Positions 9,120 through 16,284 of a stretch of 64,000 bases of DNA are shown piece after piece. Below the pieces are notes generated by a model. It was given only the letters and a program-made list of their open reading frames with translations, had not been told where the DNA came from and made no database searches. Numbering within the stretch: position 1 is the first letter of the stretch; each line of letters begins with the position of its first letter. The position numbers were made by a program, and so were the translations under genes. The DNA comes from an uncultured Selenomonadaceae bacterium (lineage in GTDB: Bacteria > Bacillota > Negativicutes > Selenomonadales > Selenomonadaceae): the NCBI GenBank assembly GCA_905233135.1, contig CAJOCQ010000005.1:1-64000 (forward strand). The letters run 5' to 3'.

Positions 9120-10155
9120 TGAAAAAATCGCCTCGAATCTTGACGCCCGCGCCTTCAACTACGCGCCCAATCTTATAAAAAGTTTCGCCGTTATTTTGCA
9201 AGTGCGAAAAAATTTCGTCAACAGAATTTTTGTCAACAATCAAAATCATACCTACGCCGCAATTAAAAGTTCTGAACATTTCGCGCCAATCGACATTGCC
9301 CCAACTTTGCAACAATTTAAAAATTGTCGGTACATTCCAAGTTATTTCAATTTCTGCGCCGCAATTTTCGGCAAGCGCACGCGGAATATTATCATAAAAG
9401 CCGCCGCCCGTAATGTGCACCAAGCCGTGAATTTTTTCGCCGAAATTTTTTATAAGCGGTAAACAAGTTGCAGGATAAAGGCGCGTTGGCGTTAGAAGTT
9501 CTTCGCCTACAGTTTTTTCAAGTTCGGGAATTTTATCATTGACTGAAAATTTTTTATGCTCGAAAACAATTTTTCTAACCAAGCTGTAGCCGTTGGAGTG
9601 CAAGCCGCTTGACGGCAATCCGATTAAAATATCGCCCGCCTTCACTCGCGCAGGAGTGATTAAATTTTTCTTTTCGACGACGCCGACTGCAAAGCCCGCA
9701 ATGTCATATTCGCCCGTTTGATAAAAGCCGCTCATTTCCGCAGTCTCGCCGCCAATTAGTGCGCAGCCTGATTCTTTGCAAGCCTTCGCTACGCCGCCTA
9801 CTATTTCGGCTACTCGCGCAGGTTCCAATTTCCCTACCGCCAAATAGTCAAGGAAAAACAACGGCTCCGCGCCCTGAACTAAAATATCATTCACGCACAT
9901 TGCAACGGCATCCTGCCCTATCGTGTTATGTTTATCAAGCATAAACGCAATTTTTAATTTTGTGCCGACACCGTCCGTGCCTGAAATCAAAATTGGTTCG
10001 TCATAATTTTTTAATTTGAAAAGCCCGCCGAAGCCGCCCAAATCGCCCAAAACTTCTGCGCGGTAAGTTTGTCTTACGGCATTTTTTATCAGCTGTACAG
10101 ATTCGTTGCCCGCGTCAATATCGACGCCCGAATTTTTATACGTCATTTTTTCCAT
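9112..10155 (-). CDS. purM: Phosphoribosylformylglycinamidine cyclo-ligase
   Basis: AIR synthetase, 347 aa. It makes aminoimidazole ribotide from FGAM with ATP. The SGTDGVGTKLKIA motif near residue 60 and VHITGGGFYDNIPR near 245 are the usual PurM signatures. Its ATG directly follows the TAA of the upstream glycosyltransferase with no spacer (10156/10155), and its end overlaps purN by 8 bp. It is therefore co-translated with a phase-variable glycosyltransferase. Confidence 0.97.
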   Translation of the reverse strand: MEKMTYKNSGVDIDAGNESVQLIKNAVRQTYRAEVLGDLGGFGGLFKLKNYDEPILISGTDGVGTKLKIAFMLDKHNTIGQDAVAMCVNDILVQGAEPLFFLDYLAVGKLEPARVAEIVGGVAKACKESGCALIGGETAEMSGFYQTGEYDIAGFAVGVVEKKNLITPARVKAGDILIGLPSSGLHSNGYSLVRKIVFEHKKFSVNDKIPELEKTVGEELLTPTRLYPATCLPLIKNFGEKIHGLVHITGGGFYDNIPRALAENCGAEIEITWNVPTIFKLLQSWGNVDWREMFRTFNCGVGMILIVDKNSVDEIFSHLQNNGETFYKIGRVVEGAGVKIRGDFFND

Positions 10156-10974
10156 TTAAAAACTCCCTTCAGAAATCAGCTTTTTCCAATCAATCAAAGG
10201 CGCCAAAAAATTTATTTCGGTATGCGTGGAAAGTGAAGGTATCGCCGAAATTAATAAACGTTTTCGGCGTTCGGTTATATAATTTTCAAGCATTATGTTT
10301 ATCATTAAATTACTTATTCCTACCCCCCCCCTTTTTTGTACGGCGTATCTTATTTCTTCCAAATTGTCTTGCTTCGTCAATAAAATAAAAGCCGGAAAAT
10401 CCATTGGTATTTTTCCCTGTGAAAATTTGCGCCAAATTGCCCTGTCTTCCAAAAGAGTTTTATTTTTGGCTGCAAATGTCATTGTTGTTGAAATGTTACT
10501 TCTCCAATGAGTATTTTTTGTTATGTAGATTGAAGATTTTGGAAAATCGCCGTGTACGAAAAAATTTGGTCCGTTGCCGTCATAATGATATAAATCAGGA
10601 TGGTCATAAAGCGTAACATAATCTGCAATTTCCAAGCCTTCCAAAATTGCTTCACGGCTTTTAGGCAAATGAAAATAATCATCTTCCAATAAATAAATAC
10701 AATCTTCCGCCGAATAATTTTCAATAACTTTATCCATTACGTAATTGAAACTTCCCGAATTACTGCCGGTATTTATTGCCAGAACGCGCAGATTAAAATT
10801 TTTCAAAGTATTAAGCGTTTCGTTTTCGCAGTCATTCGCTATAACAAATATATTTTCAGCCCCAAAAATTTTAACGGCGTTTTGCAAACATTGCCATTTA
10901 TCTGCAATTTTTACCTTGTTTGCATTACTTTTGTCGGAAATTCTGTAAATTACATTTAATTTTTTATAATTCAT
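10156..10974 (-). CDS. Putative glycosyltransferase with in-frame G9 tract
   Basis: 272 aa, GT-A-like: VIYRISD near the start, FVIANDCEN, and an acidic YLLEDDYFH segment near residue 95 in the DXD position. Family not certain. At 10323-10331 (+ strand C9) the coding strand has nine G within KRGGVG, in frame. With eight G the next codon is TAG; with ten G a TAA follows after four codons. Tract slippage would therefore be a clean ON/OFF switch losing about the last 55 residues. It starts 13 bp after the GT17 gene (RBS AGAGGTGA) and abuts purM. Here it is in the ON length. Confidence 0.7.
   Translation of the reverse strand: MNYKKLNVIYRISDKSNANKVKIADKWQCLQNAVKIFGAENIFVIANDCENETLNTLKNFNLRVLAINTGSNSGSFNYVMDKVIENYSAEDCIYLLEDDYFHLPKSREAILEGLEIADYVTLYDHPDLYHYDGNGPNFFVHGDFPKSSIYITKNTHWRSNISTTMTFAAKNKTLLEDRAIWRKFSQGKIPMDFPAFILLTKQDNLEEIRYAVQKRGGVGISNLMINIMLENYITERRKRLLISAIPSLSTHTEINFLAPLIDWKKLISEGSF
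10323..10331 (-). repeat. Poly-G tract (G9) in glycosyltransferase gene
   Basis: Nine consecutive G on the coding strand of the 10156-10974 gene. Runs of this length are rare in a low-GC genome and are classic slipped-strand mispairing sites. Both one-base changes create a stop within five codons. Confidence 0.9.
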
Positions 10975-10987
10975 AACGTTAGATTAA

Positions 10988-11893
10988 TCACCTCTGTCTC
11001 AAAAAGTTGGGATATTTTTTAACAAATTCTGAAAGATACGGCAATTTGATATTTTCAATATTAAAATTAACAAGTTCTGAGGCAGGTATTCCTTTTCTGT
11101 TAAACAAATCCTTGCCGTTTTTAATAACGTCTTCGATATGATTTTTATTGCTGAATTTCTCATCAGAATTTTTATTAATTTCATTTGCGTCAACAATCGA
11201 ATTCATCTTGTTAATAATTTTTTCAACGCCGCCCATCCATGAAAAATGATAACCGCCATTGAGTACACGCGGAAAAACTGTTCGCAAATTTCTAAAATCT
11301 TGCGGCGTGGTTAAATTTTTTCTTTTTGTTAAAATTGTACCTTGCCAAGTACCTTGCTTTGGTGCCCAATCGAAATAATAATACAACAACTGCTGATCCA
11401 TAGAAATTGGGCTGACTTCCAATAAATCGACGGCGTGAACCATTAATTGACAAGGCACGCTAAGCCGCTGCCCTCCAAAACGGGGGGGGGTAGCAGGTAG
11501 GGGATAATTTGCAAATACGGGCGTTTGACGATTGTTAATTCTTTGCAAAACATCGGGAGCCCAAATTTCGTCCAAATCAGAAATAAAAATTAAATCGTCG
11601 GGCGCGGCGTCTTTTATACCTTCTGAAATTGCATTGCGGTGCGCGTTCTCAAGCGACCAATCGCCCGTACCTTTGTAAGGTAAATCAAGTTTAACCATTA
11701 TATGGCGAATTTTCGGTAAAAATTCTTTAAAGCGTTCTTTGTTTTCTTGAAAGAAAAATGGCTCGGGAATATTTGTATGTCCCCTGTCTGCTTCAACCAA
11801 AACGAAATAATCTACAACGTCCCAAAGACTTTTCAAGCGCAATTCCAGAAGTTCAAATTCATTGTAAAACATAAAACAGTCGTAAACCTTCAA
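10988..11893 (-). CDS. GT17-family glycosyltransferase with in-frame C9 tract
   Basis: Matches the GT17 family (beta-1,4-N-acetylglucosaminyltransferase-like) by VYDCFMFYNEFELLELRLK, EADRGHTN and ISDLDEIW (DXD-like, near residue 110-120). I choose TTG 11893 as start: an AGGGGG ribosome site lies 7 bases upstream, and the longer in-frame start at 11956 lies within the terminator of the preceding gene. The coding strand has nine C (11482-11490, + strand G9) within ATPPRF. One extra C gives a stop after about 8 codons, one fewer after about 13. Operon with the next glycosyltransferase and purM. Confidence 0.8.
   Translation of the reverse strand: MKVYDCFMFYNEFELLELRLKSLWDVVDYFVLVEADRGHTNIPEPFFFQENKERFKEFLPKIRHIMVKLDLPYKGTGDWSLENAHRNAISEGIKDAAPDDLIFISDLDEIWAPDVLQRINNRQTPVFANYPLPATPPRFGGQRLSVPCQLMVHAVDLLEVSPISMDQQLLYYYFDWAPKQGTWQGTILTKRKNLTTPQDFRNLRTVFPRVLNGGYHFSWMGGVEKIINKMNSIVDANEINKNSDEKFSNKNHIEDVIKNGKDLFNRKGIPASELVNFNIENIKLPYLSEFVKKYPNFLRQR
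11482..11490 (-). repeat. Poly-C tract (C9) in GT17 gene
   Basis: Nine G on the + strand, i.e. nine C on the coding strand, in the middle of the GT17 gene. It is a second homopolymeric tract within 1.2 kb, and again a one-base slip truncates the product. Confidence 0.9.
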
Positions 11894-11908
11894 AAAATTT
11901 CCCCCTAT

Positions 11909-11953
11909 AAAAAAATAAGGGAGCAGCGGCTTTAAAAAAAAGTGTACTCCCTT
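11909..11953 (-). terminator. Rho-independent terminator after secreted protein gene
   Basis: On the minus strand AAGGGAG pairs with CTCCCTT (11953-11947 with 11923-11917), followed by ATTTTTTTA. It lies 20 bp after the stop of the 11974 gene and just upstream of the GT17 start. Confidence 0.75.
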
Positions 11954-11973
11954 CAAAATTTTCCAATGTTAAA

Positions 11974-12318
11974 TTAATAGTTTCTGATAACTTGCACCAT
12001 TTCCCATTCAATAGGCGTTTCGTAACGATTGGCAATGCCGCTGTAACCTTGATCATTTGAAAATCTCATAACATCGCGGCTTGAATCGTACCAAAATCTG
12101 TAATCAAGAAAACTTGCACTGCCGTTACCTTTAACCATTTTCAAAGTAACATAAGTAGTACCGTTTGAACGCCCGATAGTTTCAGTCATAACGTAGCAAT
12201 TCCAGCCTGTAGCGGGCGAAGTGCCGACAAAATGGTCGTAAGCTTCGGCGGTATTCGGCGCGGCGTTAAAAGTTAAAGCTGCTGCCAAAATTCCTGCCAT
12301 TAAAATTTTTTTCAACAT
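11974..12318 (-). CDS. Small secreted protein, paralog A
   Basis: About 114 aa from ATG 12318 (MLKKILMAGILAAALTF) with a clear signal peptide ending near AEA, so it is exported. The mature part is about 90 aa: FVGTSPATGWNCYVMTETI, a Y-V-T-L-K strand, then YDSSRDVMRFSNDQGYSGIANRYETPIEWEM. It is a close paralog of the next gene and a distant one of 53812-54144. The repeated pattern suggests a compact all-beta domain of unknown function. A terminator follows. No catalytic residues recognisable. Confidence 0.7.
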   Translation of the reverse strand: MLKKILMAGILAAALTFNAAPNTAEAYDHFVGTSPATGWNCYVMTETIGRSNGTTYVTLKMVKGNGSASFLDYRFWYDSSRDVMRFSNDQGYSGIANRYETPIEWEMVQVIRNY

Positions 12319-12342
12319 AAAAATCACCTGCGTTAATTTTTA

Positions 12343-12708
12343 TTAGTATGTTTTAGGCGAACGAAATCTTGAAACAATGGTATTCCACATTTCCCATTCA
12401 ATAGGCGTTTCGTAACGATTGGCAATGCCGCTGAAGCCTTGACTGTTAGAAAATCTGATAACGTCGCGGCTTGAATCGTACCAAAGTTTATAGGCAAGAT
12501 AACTGACGCCGCCGTTGCCTTTAATCATTTTCAAAGTAACTTCATAGCCGCCGGGAATATTGGATATAGTTTCAGACATTAAATAGCAATCCCAGCCCGT
12601 TGCAGGCGAATTGCCGACGAAAACATCTTCAGCGGCGGCGGTATTCGGCGCGGCAGTAAAAATTAATGTAACGCCGAGAATTGCAACCGCAAAAATTTTT
12701 TTCAACAT
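12343..12708 (-). CDS. Small secreted protein, paralog B
   Basis: 121 aa with signal peptide (MLKKIFAVAILGVTLIF...AAAE) and the same domain as the gene 15 bp downstream: FVGNSPATGWDCYLMSETI and YDSSRDVIRFSNSQGFSGIANRYETPIEWEM. The tandem pair probably arose by duplication. The start follows the purC stop by only 8 bp, so it may be transcribed with purC. Periplasmic or extracellular, function unknown. Confidence 0.72.
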   Translation of the reverse strand: MLKKIFAVAILGVTLIFTAAPNTAAAEDVFVGNSPATGWDCYLMSETISNIPGGYEVTLKMIKGNGGVSYLAYKLWYDSSRDVIRFSNSQGFSGIANRYETPIEWEMWNTIVSRFRSPKTY

Positions 12709-12716
12709 AAAATTAT

Positions 12717-13424
12717 TTAAGCAGTAACGCGGTGTAACATTTCTTTATACGCCTCTTCGACGCCGCCCATATCGTGGCGGAAGCGGTCTTTGTCGAGTTT
12801 TTCATTTGTAGCCATATCCCAGAAACGGCAATTATCGGGCGAAATTTCGTCCGCCAAAACTATCCTGTCTTTTGAATCGCGCCCAAATTCCAATTTAAAG
12901 TCAATCAATCTGATATTTTTTGCTTTAAGGAAATTAATTAAAATCTGATTGACGCTGAAGGCAATATGTTCAATTTCGTCGAGTTCGTGAACGCGGGCAA
13001 TATCCAAAACCATAATATGATAACGGTTTAAAAGCGGGTCGCCGAGTTCGTCATTTTTGTAATCGTATTCGAGTACGGGAGTTTTAAGGGGCGTACCTTC
13101 GGGCAATCCGAGACGTTTTGCCAAACTGCCTGCTGCAACATTGCGGACGACGACTTCAAGGGCAATCATACGGAGCATTTTAACAACCATTTCGCGATCG
13201 CTGATTTTTTCTACAAAGTGGCTTTGAATGCCGTGAGTTTTCAGCAGGTTGAAGAAAAACGCGCTCATTTCGTTGTTAATTGCGCCTTTGCCGTTAATAG
13301 TGCCGTGTTTTTCGCCGTTGCCGGCGGTGGCGTCGTCCTTGAAATAAACAATAAGTTTTTCGGGGTCGTCAGTTTCGTAAACGATTTTTGCTTTGCCTTC
13401 GTAAAGGACTTTGGTTTTTTCCAT
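12717..13424 (-). CDS. purC: SAICAR synthetase
   Basis: Phosphoribosylaminoimidazole-succinocarboxamide synthase, 235 aa. Start is ATG 13424 (MEKTKVLYEGKAKIVYET): the ribosome site GAAAGGAG sits just upstream, and the 60 residues available further upstream are Asn/Ser-rich non-family sequence. Motifs: LYEGKAKIV, EVVVRNVAAGSLAKRLG and LIDFKLEFGRD near 185, plus ADEISPDNCRFWD. Complete. It is followed by two secreted-protein genes rather than by other pur genes. Confidence 0.97.
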   Translation of the reverse strand: MEKTKVLYEGKAKIVYETDDPEKLIVYFKDDATAGNGEKHGTINGKGAINNEMSAFFFNLLKTHGIQSHFVEKISDREMVVKMLRMIALEVVVRNVAAGSLAKRLGLPEGTPLKTPVLEYDYKNDELGDPLLNRYHIMVLDIARVHELDEIEHIAFSVNQILINFLKAKNIRLIDFKLEFGRDSKDRIVLADEISPDNCRFWDMATNEKLDKDRFRHDMGGVEEAYKEMLHRVTA

Positions 13425-13461
13425 AGTAGAAGCTCCTTTCGATTTTGGGATATATAAAAAA

Positions 13462-13752
13462 TTATTTTTTCTGTTGACGCAACCGCTGCAAGCGTTCCAA
13501 TTCGAGACGTTGTTGTTCGCGGCGTTGTTGCTGTTCGATTTGTTGGCGGTAGCGGCGTTGTTGTTGGTCGAGGCGTTCTTTAGTTTGTCGCTGTTGACTT
13601 TCAATCACTTCGCGGCGTTGACGTTCGCGGCGTTGTTGTTCCTGTGCTTGTTGACGTTTAAATAAATCGTCTGAATTTGATTGCGCGTTATTTGCATAAC
13701 AAAAGTTGAAAGAAGTTAAAAAAATTGCCGCCGCTGCTAAAAATTTTTTCAT
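13462..13752 (-). CDS. Secreted Gln/Arg-rich coiled-coil protein
   Basis: From ATG 13752 (MKKFLAAAAIFLTSFNFCYA) there is a signal peptide of about 20 residues, then about 75 residues made almost only of Q, R, E and L in heptad-like order (RQQAQEQQRRERQRREV). It should form one long highly basic helix or coiled coil in the periplasm or outside the cell. It sits 37 bp upstream of purC. The low complexity prevents family assignment; a scaffold or a polyanion-binding role are both guesses. The codon pattern (CAA/CGC alternation) is itself repeat-like. Confidence 0.6.
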   Translation of the reverse strand: MKKFLAAAAIFLTSFNFCYANNAQSNSDDLFKRQQAQEQQRRERQRREVIESQQRQTKERLDQQQRRYRQQIEQQQRREQQRLELERLQRLRQQKK

Positions 13753-13806
13753 TTGAATCACTTCTTTCTGAGGTGTTTGTTATAAATTTAAGTTTTTTAT
13801 TTAGCT

Positions 13807-13983
13807 TAAATGTACTTTCTTTTTCCGAAGCAAAAAAGAAAGTACCAAAGAAAAGTGCTTTTTACCGCCCGTCAGGGCCGCTCGGTTTCGATACGCCCTT
13901 AGTAACAGGATGCCCCCTTTGGGGCGCAAACTTTTTCCCACGCTCCAACATTGGTACGCGCTGCGGCTTTAGTGACGGGCGGG
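13807..13983 (+). repeat. Dispersed structured intergenic element, copy 2
   Basis: Starts TAAATGTACTTTC and ends TGACGGGCGGG. Same hairpins as copy 1, with an inner CCCCCTTTGGGG. Followed by the units TTGCCTCTTGCCTA. Lies between the coiled-coil gene and purE. Confidence 0.85.
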
Positions 13984-14023
13984 TTTTCAAGCTACTTTTG
14001 CCTCTTGCCTATTGTCTTAAAAA

Positions 14024-14524
14024 TTATTTTTTAGTTTCTGCAAAGGCGCGTTTGACATAATCAGCCTTGCGTTCGACTTCTTTAACCATATTTGCGCGGT
14101 AGTCATCGAGTTTCTTTTTAAATTTCGGGTTGCTTAAAGCAAGAATTTCTGTAGCGAAGAGCGCGGCATTTTTTGCGCCGTTAATAGCCATAGTTGCAAC
14201 GGGAATACCGCCGGGCATTTGTACGGTACTTAAAAGAGAATCCCAGCCCTTCAGCGGCTCGGCGTTAATCGGTACGCCGATAACAGGGCGCGTGGTGTAC
14301 GAGGCAACAACGCCCGCCAAATGTGCCGCGCAACCTGCCGCCGCTATGAAAATTTTTACGTCCTTTGCGTGGCATTGGTCAACAAATTCCTTGACGCGCT
14401 CGGGCGTGCGGTGCGCGGAAGCAACCGTTAATTCTACGTCAACTTCAAAATTGTTCAGCAGTTCAACAGATTTTTTCATAACGCCCCAATCGCTGTCACT
14501 GCCCATTATAATTCCTACATCCAA
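14024..14524 (-). CDS. purE: N5-carboxyaminoimidazole ribonucleotide mutase
   Basis: Class I PurE, 166 aa, converting N5-CAIR to CAIR. Motifs: GIIMGSDSDWGVM, SAHRTPERV (catalytic His region) and AAAGCAAHLAGVVA. TTG start at 14524 with AGGAGG 8 bases upstream. Its partner purK is not in the window. Confidence 0.96.
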   Translation of the reverse strand: MDVGIIMGSDSDWGVMKKSVELLNNFEVDVELTVASAHRTPERVKEFVDQCHAKDVKIFIAAAGCAAHLAGVVASYTTRPVIGVPINAEPLKGWDSLLSTVQMPGGIPVATMAINGAKNAALFATEILALSNPKFKKKLDDYRANMVKEVERKADYVKRAFAETKK

Positions 14525-14589
14525 AATTTATCCCTCCTGTTATTTTTTAGTCAAAGTTTAATATTTTAGCCCTTGCTTGTCAAATTTTT

Positions 14590-15939
14590 TTAAGCTTTAA
14601 CAACTTGCAAATGCTTGACGTAAAATCTGTACGCAATGATTAAAAATACCATTGTAAAAAACCAACTGATACCGTAAACTGCCATTAACGTTGCGTAGGT
14701 AGGAATTTTCGGAAAAACAGTCAAAACCCAAGCAATTCTGATTCCGCAGACAAAAACCAAAGTAATAATTGCAGGAGCCATTGAAATTCCGTAGCCGCGC
14801 ATTGAACCTGAAATTATTTCCATAATGACAGAAATTATTTCGGGCGCGATTATGTACCAAAGGCGAATTATCCCCAATCTGATAACTTCGCTGTCTTCGT
14901 TGAAAAATCTGACAAGCGGCTCTGCAAAATATAAAATTGCCGCCGAAAGTATAAACATTAGCAAAATATTTATCTGCAGTGAAACTTTTGTAACTTCCTT
15001 GCAACGTTCCAAATTGCCCGCGCCGAAATTTTGGCTGACAAAAGTTGTTGCCGCCTGCCCGAATCCGCTTGTAAGGCAAAAAACATTTATTTCAATCGTA
15101 AAAGCCGCCGCGCTTGCCGCCATTGCGTCCGCGCCAAGCGCGTTTATTGCGGATTGTATCAGCAAGTTTGACAGTGAAAAAACCATTCCTTGAACGCCCG
15201 CAGGCAAGCCTATTCTGATTGTTTCTTTCAGGCAAGATTTTTCAATTTTTAATTCGGTAATGTCAAGGTGAATGACGCCTTCAGCTTTTCGCAAGCCGTG
15301 AAATAAAATAATTGCGCTTACGACGTTTGCAATAACCGTAGCCCACGCCACGCCTGCTACGCCCATATTAAATTGCAGTACAAAAATTAAATTCAATGCG
15401 ATATTTAAAAAGCTTGCGATTGTCAACGCAATTAACGGCGTGCGCGTATCTCCTCGACTTCTGAAAATTGCTGCCTCAAAATTGTAAATCCCCATTGCAG
15501 GCAAGCCGACGGCGTAAATTCGCAAATACGTTTCAGCCATTGGAGCGACTGACGCGGGCACTTGCAACCATTCAAAAACAGGATTTACCAAAATTTCTGC
15601 AACGCCCCAAAGTGCAACGCCGACGATTAACGCCAATAAAAAAGCCGTATGCACAGCGTCATGCACGCGGTCAAATTTTTCTGCGCCGATATTTTGCGCT
15701 ATTACTACATTTGCGCCTAAACTCAAGCCCATAAATAAATTTACAAGCAAGCCAATCAGTGCGGTATTGTTTCCTACAGCCGCCATTGCGTTTTTGCCTA
15801 CGAATTGCCCCAAAACTGCAACGTCCGCCGTGTTTAAAAGTTGTTGCATTACGCCCGTTAATGCAAGCGGCAGGGCAAATATAATTATTTTGTCCCACAG
15901 CGTGCCGTGCAACATATCAAGTTCGCGAGTTCTTAACAT
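14590..15939 (-). CDS. MATE-family efflux transporter
   Basis: 449-aa integral membrane protein with about 12 hydrophobic segments in two pseudo-repeats. Family hallmarks: IIIFALPLALTGVMQQLLNTADVAVLGQFVG at the N-terminus (VLGQFVG loop) and FRSRGDTRTPL near residue 155. Probably a Na+- or H+-coupled exporter of drugs or cationic metabolites. It stands alone between purE and a dispersed repeat. Substrate unknown. Confidence 0.88.
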   Translation of the reverse strand: MLRTRELDMLHGTLWDKIIIFALPLALTGVMQQLLNTADVAVLGQFVGKNAMAAVGNNTALIGLLVNLFMGLSLGANVVIAQNIGAEKFDRVHDAVHTAFLLALIVGVALWGVAEILVNPVFEWLQVPASVAPMAETYLRIYAVGLPAMGIYNFEAAIFRSRGDTRTPLIALTIASFLNIALNLIFVLQFNMGVAGVAWATVIANVVSAIILFHGLRKAEGVIHLDITELKIEKSCLKETIRIGLPAGVQGMVFSLSNLLIQSAINALGADAMAASAAAFTIEINVFCLTSGFGQAATTFVSQNFGAGNLERCKEVTKVSLQINILLMFILSAAILYFAEPLVRFFNEDSEVIRLGIIRLWYIIAPEIISVIMEIISGSMRGYGISMAPAIITLVFVCGIRIAWVLTVFPKIPTYATLMAVYGISWFFTMVFLIIAYRFYVKHLQVVKA

Positions 15940-15992
15940 TTTTTTCCCAAGTTCTAATTTTTTAATTTTTTAAGTTTAATATTTTTTTTATT

Positions 15993-16276
15993 TAAATGTA
16001 CTTTCTTTTTTTCAGTCGCAAAAAAAAGAAAGTACCAAAGAAAAAAGTGCTTTTTCTTTCGCCCGTCAGTGCCGCTCGGTTTCTGTACGCTCTTGATAAC
16101 AGGTGGCCCCCTTTGGGGCCTCAACTTTTTCCTACGCTTCTAAGTTACCGCGCGCTGCGGCTTTAGTGACGGGCGGAAATTCGCCTGGCGTCATTTGGTT
16201 GCAGTTATATTTCAGCAAACAGCAAGTGCCGCGCGTCCTGCGCGACTTCTTACGGGGCGCACGTCCTGTGCGCCCC
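15993..16276 (+). repeat. Dispersed structured element, copy 3, with 3' hairpin module
   Basis: The core 15993-16176 matches the other copies. It is followed by a module (about 16211-16276) that also ends copy 5: CAGCAAACAGCAAGTGCC, then hairpins with a TCC loop (CGCGCGTCCTGCGCG and GGGGCGCACGTCCTGTGCGCCCC). The module's final T-run lies just after the comM stop on this strand. It accounts for the whole 345-bp gap between comM and the MATE gene. Confidence 0.8.
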
Positions 16277-16284
16277 TTTTTTAA

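Noticed and set aside
13425..13604. Asn/Ser-rich N-terminal extension of purC
   Set aside because: The family start at 13424 has a good ribosome site; the extension overlaps the preceding intergenic and antisense of low-complexity coding sequence.
13856..14000. A reading frame conserved between copies of the 180-bp element (RPSGPLGFDTPLVTG, PLWGANFFPRSN)
   Set aside because: Frame similarity follows from nucleotide similarity; copy 1 has a stop within it, there is no ribosome site, and arms of hairpins show DNA/RNA-level pairing. Treated as non-coding.
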